Shown here: in pieces, positions 36,239 to 42,170 of the stretch | How the letters are laid out: each line of letters begins with the position of its first letter | How positions within the stretch are numbered: the first letter of the stretch is position 1 | From: a virus | Virus record (IMG/VR): IMGVR_UViG_3300044568_002526 | Span: 1-42,170 of that record | Length of the DNA: 42,170 bases | Strand: one strand, 5' to 3' | The notes under the pieces: model-generated | Database searches by the model: none | What the model was told of the DNA's origin: nothing | What the model saw: the letters and a program-made list of their open reading frames with translations, nothing else | Position numbers and translations under genes: made by a program

Positions 36239-36765
36239 TAAATTTATTAATTTTAGATGTTGATGGCATATTGACTGATGGTAGAAAATATTATGGTTTG
36301 GATGGAATGCCATTTATCAAAACCTTTTCTGACAAGGATTGGACGGCAATAAAACGATTTAAGGCACTAAACATCCCAGTAATTTTTGTTACTGGCGATG
36401 CCACAGTAAATGAATTGGTTGGGATAAACAGAAACATTCCAGTATATTTGAGTAGAGGGATGGACAAAGCCGATTTACTTCCAATTATCGAAGAAAGATT
36501 TAATTGCCAATCAGAAAATATGGCATATGTCGGCGACGATTTGTTTGATATAGGGATAATGCGGAAGATTAAATATTCATTTTGTACAAACGATTCACCT
36601 TCCATCGTAAAGAAGAATTGTGCTATTGTGATGGACAAAGATGGTGGAGATAATGTTATTATGCATTTGTTTGATTATTGTGAAAACAATAATTTAATAC
36701 CACAACTACCATTTGATGAAATAATGTTGGCCATTAATGAACTTGATAAACTTGAGAAGTTTTGA
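36235..36765 (+). CDS. HAD phosphatase, KdsC-like
   Basis: A 176-residue C0-type HAD phosphatase. LLILDVDGILTDGR carries Asp8/Asp10, followed by VIFVTGDATVNEL (motif II Thr), a Lys in GMDKADLL and YVGDDLFDIGIM (motif IV). KdsC removes the phosphate from KDO-8-P; relatives act on acylneuraminate-9-P or heptose bisphosphates. A canonical KdsC is about 175-190 residues and tetrameric, so this is full length. Next to a kinase and a nucleotidyltransferase/isomerase, it likely removes a phosphate during synthesis of an NDP-sugar. Confidence 0.85.
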   Translation: MINLLILDVDGILTDGRKYYGLDGMPFIKTFSDKDWTAIKRFKALNIPVIFVTGDATVNELVGINRNIPVYLSRGMDKADLLPIIEERFNCQSENMAYVGDDLFDIGIMRKIKYSFCTNDSPSIVKKNCAIVMDKDGGDNVIMHLFDYCENNNLIPQLPFDEIMLAINELDKLEKF

Positions 36766-36768
36766 AAT

Positions 36769-37428
36769 ATGGATATATCATTATACGGCAATCTTACAAT
36801 TGACACCATCATAAAGAATACTGAAATTTACAAAAGTATTGGTTCTATGGGCAACGTGTGGGATGCGCTGGTAAAACTGGATGGCACCAAATCAATTAAT
36901 CTGGAACCCATAGAGTATGGTGAGGCTTTGGTTTTTGTAGATACTAATACAGGTGTAAAAGTATCTAAGCCCAATTTACAAATACATTATAGGAAACCGA
37001 ATGTATGTGCGGCAAAATGGCATCACATAACATATGTAAACAGATTGCGCAATCTAGACTTTTTATCAGAGATTCACGGGGGAATAGTTTCGGCCGATGT
37101 TGCCGGAAACACTAAATTCTCTTTTAATAATCTACAATATGTTGACTATTTGTTTGTTGCTGACGATGAATGCAAATATTTGTCTGAATTTATCAAGTAT
37201 GTAAAAATTGCCGTAATTGTGCACGGCAAAGCGGGTAGTATGACTTATATACGGTCAGCAGATTTATTACATCACACCACAACTGAGTTGTCAAACGTAA
37301 ATGTCTTGGGAGCCGGAGATTATTTTGCCTCTGCATTTATTGTTAGTATGTTGAATGGCAATGATTTGGATGCTTCGTTGACTAACGCACACATTCACAC
37401 TTTTAATTTTTTGAAAAACTATGAATAA
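36769..37428 (+). CDS. PfkB-family sugar kinase-like protein, short
   Basis: SLYGNLTIDTIIKN is the PfkB N-terminal strand with its GNLTxD motif, and SNVNVLGAGDYFASAFIVSM is the C-terminal signature with catalytic Asp in GAGD. It is 219 residues against about 300 in typical ribokinases, with the substrate lid reduced. The fold resembles the kinase part of HldE/RfaE. A 3-nt gap follows the phosphatase and an 8-nt overlap precedes the nucleotidyltransferase fusion. Probable sugar-phosphate kinase; the missing lid could mean altered or lost activity. Confidence 0.75.
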   Translation: MDISLYGNLTIDTIIKNTEIYKSIGSMGNVWDALVKLDGTKSINLEPIEYGEALVFVDTNTGVKVSKPNLQIHYRKPNVCAAKWHHITYVNRLRNLDFLSEIHGGIVSADVAGNTKFSFNNLQYVDYLFVADDECKYLSEFIKYVKIAVIVHGKAGSMTYIRSADLLHHTTTELSNVNVLGAGDYFASAFIVSMLNGNDLDASLTNAHIHTFNFLKNYE

Positions 37429-38587
37429 GAAAGCTACTTTATTGGTTCCCATAGCTGGCAAGGGACAACGATTTATTGACGAAGGATTTCATATGCCGAA
37501 GCCACTCATAATGGTTGACGGCGAGCACATAATTGATTGGTCATTCAAATCAATTGATGTATCGGAATACAATATTGTTTTTGTTGTTAGAGAAGAACAT
37601 ATTCGGAACTTTGGTATTGATCACGTATTAAAAAATAAATTTGGCACAGACGTTACGATTGTATCCACTGATAAAATCACCAGTGGAACAGTGGCGTCTT
37701 GTTTATTAGCTGAAAAATATATAGACAATGATATGCCTTTAGTTGTTTATACACTTGATGTATACTTCGAACCCAGATTTAATTTAGATGCAGTTGGAGA
37801 CAGTGACGGATTTATTCTGACGTTCAAAGCAAATAATCCCGCATATTCATATGTACAGTTAAATGAAAACGGTACGGCTGCCCGTACTGCTGAAAAAGAA
37901 ATTATCAGTGAGAATGCCGCAGTTGGAATATATTATTTCAAACGTGGTTCTGATTTTGTCAAATACTCACATGAGATGATTGACAAGAATTTAAGAAGTA
38001 ATAACGAATTCTACGTCTGTCCTTTATATAATTTAATGATTGGTGATAATAAAATCGTTAGAACCTCCCAAGTAGAAAAGATGCATTTGATGGGCACACC
38101 AGTGGAATTAAGTTTTTTCAAACGAAACGTAAACAAGAAATTTGGAAATAAGCCCATAACTTTATCAGCGGATCACTCGGGATTTGAACTAAAAGAAATT
38201 ACAAAGAAGTTACTTGATGACCGTGGTATAAAATATATTGACTTTGGCACATACGTTAAGAAAGATTGTGATTATAATGAGTACATAGAACAAGCCGCCG
38301 AGTTCATACGAAACGGTGAATGTGATTTTGGATTTGCTTTTTGTAGAAGTGGGCAAGGCGTTAACATGTGTGCAAATAAACAGTCTGGAATCAGATCCGC
38401 GCTTGTATCCGATGAATTTTCTGCTGAGATGGCGGTGCGTCATAATTGTGCAAACTTCTTCGCATTCAGTGAACGTGGTGTAGACGAATATAATATGGGA
38501 AGATTGATAGATGTTATTAAATCAAATACATTTGATGGCGGTAGACATATCACACGTATACAGAAATTAGAAAATGAAATTCAATAG
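37421..38587 (+). CDS. Fusion: sugar nucleotidyltransferase plus RpiB/LacA-type isomerase
   Basis: A two-domain protein of 388 residues. Residues 1-~235 are a GT-A-fold NTP transferase: TLLVPIAGKGQRFIDEGFHM followed by PKPLIMVDG (pyrophosphorylase-like signature), then TSGTVASCLLAEKYI and a VVYTLDVYF metal site. Residues ~245-388 are an RpiB-type isomerase: LSADHSGFELKEITKKLLDD, CDYNEY, FAFCRSGQGVNMCANK (base Cys kept; the usual CGTG reads CRSG), GIRSALVS, RHNCANFFAF and TFDGGRHITRI. RpiB/LacB interconvert aldose and ketose phosphates. Having activation and isomerisation in one chain, beside a kinase and a phosphatase, suggests a complete NDP-sugar route. I do not know this fusion from characterised enzymes. 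Confidence 0.88.
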   Translation: MNKKATLLVPIAGKGQRFIDEGFHMPKPLIMVDGEHIIDWSFKSIDVSEYNIVFVVREEHIRNFGIDHVLKNKFGTDVTIVSTDKITSGTVASCLLAEKYIDNDMPLVVYTLDVYFEPRFNLDAVGDSDGFILTFKANNPAYSYVQLNENGTAARTAEKEIISENAAVGIYYFKRGSDFVKYSHEMIDKNLRSNNEFYVCPLYNLMIGDNKIVRTSQVEKMHLMGTPVELSFFKRNVNKKFGNKPITLSADHSGFELKEITKKLLDDRGIKYIDFGTYVKKDCDYNEYIEQAAEFIRNGECDFGFAFCRSGQGVNMCANKQSGIRSALVSDEFSAEMAVRHNCANFFAFSERGVDEYNMGRLIDVIKSNTFDGGRHITRIQKLENEIQ

Positions 38588-38891
38588 TATTAATAATTTT
38601 CACAGAGGGTGGTTAGTTGGTAATTTTGAACCAAGTTTAATACCAACTACTGATATAGATGTGGGGTTGTTGTTTTGCGAAAAGGGGCACGTTGCTGACG
38701 GGCACTATCATAAATTACACACTGAGTATAATATTATAGTGTCTGGTAAGGCTCAGATAAACGAATCTGTTTACACTGCCGGTGATATTTTTATTTATGA
38801 ACCATACGACAGGTCTACTGTGCAATATTTAGAAAACACTGCATTGTTGGTAATTAAACATCCTTCTGTTAAAGGTGATAAGTATGAATGA
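38574..38891 (+). CDS. Cupin-domain protein (105 aa)
   Basis: A single small beta-barrel cupin. GHVADGHYHKLHTEYNIIVS holds the GxxxxxHxHxxxxE-type motif 1, followed by GKAQINESVYTAGDIFIYEP and RSTVQYLENTALLVIKHPSV. Glycan-cluster cupins include sugar epimerases and 3,4-ketoisomerases; metal ligands appear kept (His, His, Glu). The start overlaps the fusion gene by 14 nt. The reaction cannot be specified. Confidence 0.75.
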   Translation: MKFNSINNFHRGWLVGNFEPSLIPTTDIDVGLLFCEKGHVADGHYHKLHTEYNIIVSGKAQINESVYTAGDIFIYEPYDRSTVQYLENTALLVIKHPSVKGDKYE

Positions 38892-39681
38892 ACATCTTAT
38901 GGACATAGTATTACAAGGGCCAATGCATGATTACACCCCAACAATTGCAACAGAATATTCGAAACTGCCATTCGTAAATAATGTTATAATTTCTTGCTGG
39001 GATAGCTGCCCAATGTACGAGATGCCATCTAATATTAAATTGGTTTGTAGTTCAGATAGTCCTACAACTGGATTTGGTAATAGAAATCGCCAGATTAAAT
39101 CATCTAGAAACGGTTTAGAATATGTTATGACCGAATTTTGTGCTAAGTTAAGAACTGATCAATTCATCTCACTAGACAGTATGCACAAATTATATAATTA
39201 CTATTTTTCCAACTGTGAGATTAATTCCCCGTTTAAAACCGCCACACCATATAATAAAATTGGTGTGCATGGAGTTTGTCGAGATTTTGCATTTCATCCA
39301 ATTGATCACATTTTCTGGGGGAATACACAAGACCTCGTTAAGTTTTTTGATATAGAATATGATATGCAATTACCTACACCGAGTGGAAAATCTGATTTTG
39401 ATAACTACATACGTTCAGAAACATACATAACACTTTCTTATGTGCTTCATCATTATAATGAACTATCACATCTGAAGGAGAATTATACTGAGTATTTGCT
39501 TGATAATAGTCCGCTTCGACAAGAGGCAATTTCTATCAGTGAGCAATTGATGCCAACTTTATTTTATGTGTTTCCCAAAATTGAATTAAATTGGATTAAA
39601 TATGGCATGTCATCATATCACTATGACGTTATGGAAAGTGAACGCGGCGGACATGCTTATTGGAGTCCCGATAACTTATGA
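38884..39681 (+). CDS. WavE-like lipopolysaccharide synthesis protein
   Basis: MDIVLQGPMHDYTPTIATEY, NNVIISCWDSC, GFGNRNRQIKSSRNGLEYVM and FCAKLRTDQFISLDSM match the WavE family pattern: an IVLQGP opening, an IISxW strand, NxNxQI and the K(L/I)RTD metal-like motif. WavE is needed for the LPS core of Vibrio cholerae and is presumed to be a glycosyltransferase. ATG 38884 is preferred (AAGGTG upstream); GTG 38875 is possible. It overlaps the cupin by 8 nt. Confidence 0.75.
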   Translation: MNEHLMDIVLQGPMHDYTPTIATEYSKLPFVNNVIISCWDSCPMYEMPSNIKLVCSSDSPTTGFGNRNRQIKSSRNGLEYVMTEFCAKLRTDQFISLDSMHKLYNYYFSNCEINSPFKTATPYNKIGVHGVCRDFAFHPIDHIFWGNTQDLVKFFDIEYDMQLPTPSGKSDFDNYIRSETYITLSYVLHHYNELSHLKENYTEYLLDNSPLRQEAISISEQLMPTLFYVFPKIELNWIKYGMSSYHYDVMESERGGHAYWSPDNL

Positions 39682-40514
39682 AAAAGTTTGTCATTAGTAC
39701 ACATGGATTTGATATGGGAATTGGTGGATTAAAAGTTCTTCATAAACTATGTCATCTCTTGAATGAAAAGGGCCACGATGCATATTTAATTCCTCTAGAT
39801 TTTCTAAATACTTTTTCTGTATATGAAGGATATAATACAAAAATGGTAACGCAAGATATAATGGATAATCTAGATGACGTAATAGTAATCTATCCAGAAA
39901 GTTGGTATGGAAATTATTTGAATGCACCCAATGTGGTGAGATGGATTCTAGGGTTTCCGTATAAACAGCACGTAGATACTTGGGACACGAAAGATTTGTG
40001 GTTTTGGTATCTTCCGTATTTTTTTAATGGACAATTTCAAACCAACGCTGATAATATTTTATATGTGGGAGAAACTCACAGAGATATTTTTTATGACATG
40101 AATCTTTCTAGAAACGGATCGTGTTGGACGCTAAGAAAAGCAGAAGTTTCTAAGAATGAATATAGTCATCCCGATGGAACTTTCATTCCATATCATGCAG
40201 CGGGTGATTTAGCATCGCTATCAATGCTGTTTAATTCCAAAGAAACATTTTATTGTTATGATAATTACACATACCTAACAATGCAAAGTCTAATGTGTAA
40301 CACAGATACTATCGTTATACCCAGTAAGTTACAGAATAAAGAACAGTTTTTAGCTGGGTTTGAGTTAAATAAATATATAGCGTATGGTGAAAATGATCTT
40401 GATAGGTCACGCAGTATAAGAAATGAATTTTTTGATCACCTAAGCTTCGTAGAAAATAATACACTTAATCAACTTGATATTTTCGTAGAGAAATGTTATG
40501 CTTACTTTAAATGA
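39678..40514 (+). CDS. GT-B-like glycosyltransferase (rhamnosyl/WsaF-like), putative
   Basis: A 278-residue protein starting FVISTHGFDMGIGGLKVLHK, followed by LCHLLNEKGHDAYLIP, a GT-B opening with a GGL loop. VIVIYPESWYGNYLNAPNVV followed by RWILGFP resembles an RWxLxxPG-type signature of GT4/WsaF-like enzymes. The C-terminal donor half (FYCYDNYTYLTMQSLMCNTD) is short, and the typical Glu pair is not obvious. ATGA overlap upstream, 17-nt overlap downstream. Probable glycosyltransferase with moderate certainty. Confidence 0.6.
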   Translation: MKKFVISTHGFDMGIGGLKVLHKLCHLLNEKGHDAYLIPLDFLNTFSVYEGYNTKMVTQDIMDNLDDVIVIYPESWYGNYLNAPNVVRWILGFPYKQHVDTWDTKDLWFWYLPYFFNGQFQTNADNILYVGETHRDIFYDMNLSRNGSCWTLRKAEVSKNEYSHPDGTFIPYHAAGDLASLSMLFNSKETFYCYDNYTYLTMQSLMCNTDTIVIPSKLQNKEQFLAGFELNKYIAYGENDLDRSRSIRNEFFDHLSFVENNTLNQLDIFVEKCYAYFK

Positions 40515-41514
40515 CTTTAGTTTACTTTTAGTTACAACTGGCAAGGATATTGATAGACTTCTTGCGGTATATAGTACTATCAGAAATCTATATCCAACCA
40601 ATGAAATTGTTATTGTGTACGATAATAATACTACATCAACTCTTGGTGTTGCAGACGCTAATTTAATAGAAGTGCATACAGATAAGCGTGTATATGTTAG
40701 TGGGGGTTATAATTTAGCACTCGCGCGTGCCACAAGAAAATGTTTTGTATTTTTACATGACGATACGTTTCCCGCGGAAAACTTCTTAGAGAATATTATT
40801 TCGCACGTAACGGAAACACAATTCTGTAATTTTACTACCATTGAACCGCCATTATATAATGACCCTGATACGTTGATGAAGCCCATCAAGGATTTTGGTA
40901 GAGATGTTGAATCGTTTAATTGGAATGAATTTAATACTCATACACAACTGCACATCGGTAAGTTAACTGATGTAACCGTACCATCACCGTTTGGCGGATT
41001 TTTTATGGCTGGGTATGTAGATTCCTTGAATAAAATTGGTAACTTCGATGAAAAGTTTCAACCGTATTTTTATGAGGATGCCGATTTAATTCTTCGAATG
41101 TATATGAGCGGATATAATTTTGTTCATTCATTAAATAGTATTGTATACCATATGGGAAGTTTAACTTCTCGCGCAAGCAATGAAAGCAATGTGGCTATGC
41201 AAACTACTCGTAATATTTTCTTATCAAAGTGGAAATGTCCGTGGGAATATATAAGACAATATACACTTGAACATTTTGTAGAATATAAGAAAGTTTCGTT
41301 CGAAATACAGTCAACGAATTGCCCAGTTGATATGCAAGACTATTTCAAATTGATATCTGACGTTGGTAGTAATATTAAAATTATTATTGATGGAAAAAAG
41401 TTAAATCAAAGTGACATAGAGTATTTACAAACACTACCATATGTGTTAAGTTCATTAGAGGAGTGTGGTACGTATGAAATTGGCAACTTAACAGTACATT
41501 ATACACAGGATTAA
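40498..41514 (+). CDS. GT2-family glycosyltransferase
   Basis: A GT-A enzyme of 338 residues. SLLLVTTGKDIDRLLAVYST is the first strand-helix, NEIVIVYDNNTT the second and YVSGGYNLALARATRKCFVF the third. LHDDTF is the DxD-type metal motif, and FGGFFMAGY with YFYEDADLILRMYMSGY is the acceptor/catalytic ED region. This is the rhamnosyltransferase-like GT2 pattern. The C-terminal ~90 residues are extra. It overlaps the preceding gene by 17 nt. Confidence 0.87.
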   Translation: MLTLNDFSLLLVTTGKDIDRLLAVYSTIRNLYPTNEIVIVYDNNTTSTLGVADANLIEVHTDKRVYVSGGYNLALARATRKCFVFLHDDTFPAENFLENIISHVTETQFCNFTTIEPPLYNDPDTLMKPIKDFGRDVESFNWNEFNTHTQLHIGKLTDVTVPSPFGGFFMAGYVDSLNKIGNFDEKFQPYFYEDADLILRMYMSGYNFVHSLNSIVYHMGSLTSRASNESNVAMQTTRNIFLSKWKCPWEYIRQYTLEHFVEYKKVSFEIQSTNCPVDMQDYFKLISDVGSNIKIIIDGKKLNQSDIEYLQTLPYVLSSLEECGTYEIGNLTVHYTQD

Positions 41515-41517
41515 TAC

Positions 41518-42170
41518 ATGAAAACGGTAATTATCTCCAACATGATGCGATGTAAAAATAAACAATCATTTTTTGCATTGCATCAGATTCAAACTAAGAT
41601 TGAAAACATTGACCCATCAATTAATGTAGAATTTCATATTTTGTGGGATTCTGACGCATCTAATCATGAAAAGCTGGATGATCCGATTTGGAGCAATCTA
41701 ATTGATGTGCACATAAAAAATGTTCATTCATACGATAAGCAATTCTTTAAAAACTACGTTAAGGAATTTTACCACGATGTTAACGTTGATAAATTCGATG
41801 TGTGGCCAGCTGTATATTTCGTATTAATGGCTCAATATCTACGGCGGGTAAAGTTGTATGATTATTATTTGATATATGATGATGATGTATTAATCAACAA
41901 TGACTTTTCACACATTCTAGATAAAGTTCTCAACAAAATTCCAGTCTTGATTGCGGAACCAATGAATATGAATTGTGATAAAGTATTTTTTCAACGATTT
42001 TTATCAATTTATGGCAATGAATTTTTAGACACATACAACCAAAGAAATCCGTTGCAACTAGGATTTAATGCTGGATTTCAAGGAGTAGACTTGAGTGTCT
42101 ATGATAACTTTTTATCCGTAGATAGATTTAATTTCTTGTTATCGTTGTTTGAATACAAAAGTATATATGG
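41518..42170 (+). CDS. GT-A-like glycosyltransferase (3' end outside window)
   Basis: An ORF open to the right edge (217 codons visible). It begins MKTVIISNMMRCKNKQSFFA, with VEFHILWDSDAS as the second strand and YYLIYDDDVLINNDFSHILD as the DDD metal-binding motif at about residues 117-136. LGFNAGFQGVDLSVYDNF resembles a product or acceptor site. The ATG follows the previous stop by 3 nt. This is probably another glycosyltransferase of the island; the family cannot be fixed without the C-terminus. Confidence 0.65.
   Translation, partial: MKTVIISNMMRCKNKQSFFALHQIQTKIENIDPSINVEFHILWDSDASNHEKLDDPIWSNLIDVHIKNVHSYDKQFFKNYVKEFYHDVNVDKFDVWPAVYFVLMAQYLRRVKLYDYYLIYDDDVLINNDFSHILDKVLNKIPVLIAEPMNMNCDKVFFQRFLSIYGNEFLDTYNQRNPLQLGFNAGFQGVDLSVYDNFLSVDRFNFLLSLFEYKSIY

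Noticed and set aside
1-42170. CRISPR arrays, insertion sequences, integrase or attachment sites
   Set aside because: No regularly spaced repeats, transposase-like ORF or recombinase motif were seen on either strand.

Overview
The window is 42 kb of a virulent-looking tailed phage with a T4-type replisome. In order it carries a family B DNA polymerase (cut by the left edge), an ATP-dependent DNA ligase, a sliding clamp, large and small clamp-loader subunits, and a dCMP deaminase. Almost every gene is on the plus strand. Genes are packed with 1-20 nt overlaps (ATGA, GTGA and TAATG junctions). The DNA is AT-rich by eye apart from one GC-rich patch near 18.6-19.25 kb. Host and exact lineage cannot be read from the sequence. 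The large set of LPS/O-antigen-type sugar genes suggests a Gram-negative host, and this is inference. No capsid, tail, terminase or integrase gene is recognisable.

Layout. 0-11.9 kb is the replication and nucleotide block: polymerase, DoxX-like membrane protein, small proteins, ligase, a tRNA-like RNA, an amidase endolysin, clamp, a probable DNA-modification pair (TET-associated-type glycosyltransferase and an SPPY methyltransferase), clamp loader, ClpP-like protease and dCMP deaminase. 11.9-20.2 kb is an accessory block of small genes. It holds one minus-strand gene, a Cas4/RecB-like nuclease, Cys-rich proteins, a lipoprotein, a GIY-YIG homing-endonuclease-like gene preceded by a strikingly structured RNA, a SpoU-type RNA 2'-O-methyltransferase and the GC-rich patch. 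20.2-23.7 kb is a CobT/CobS-like pair: a VWA protein with an HExxH motif and a MoxR/CobS AAA+ ATPase. 23.7-27.7 kb has small proteins, a metallophosphoesterase, a cupin, a short adenylosuccinate synthetase and a ribbon-helix-helix-like protein. 27.7-42.2 kb is a glycan island. It contains at least six glycosyltransferase-like genes, GDP-mannose 4,6-dehydratase, an RfbH-type 3-dehydrase, a sugar C-methyltransferase, a KdsC-like phosphatase, a PfkB-like kinase, a nucleotidyltransferase-RpiB fusion and a WavE-like protein.

Regulation. Seven rightward promoters share one architecture: TTGACa/t, exactly 17 bp, TATATT. They share further flanking elements, and three carry a palindrome-like AGTATACT or a close variant near the expected start of transcription. 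Two have a T4-late-like TATAAATA upstream. One promoter has its -35 in the loop of a perfect 10-bp inverted repeat.

Most interesting features: (1) a roughly 130-nt RNA at 15786-15917 with a closing stem, two arms and a perfect 9-nt loop-loop match, immediately before the endonuclease ribosome-binding site; (2) a phosphatase-kinase-nucleotidyltransferase/isomerase cassette at 36.2-38.6 kb that parallels the ADP-heptose pathway in enzyme logic but uses an RpiB isomerase; (3) the seven-member promoter family; (4) the DNA-modification pair placed inside the clamp/clamp-loader operon.
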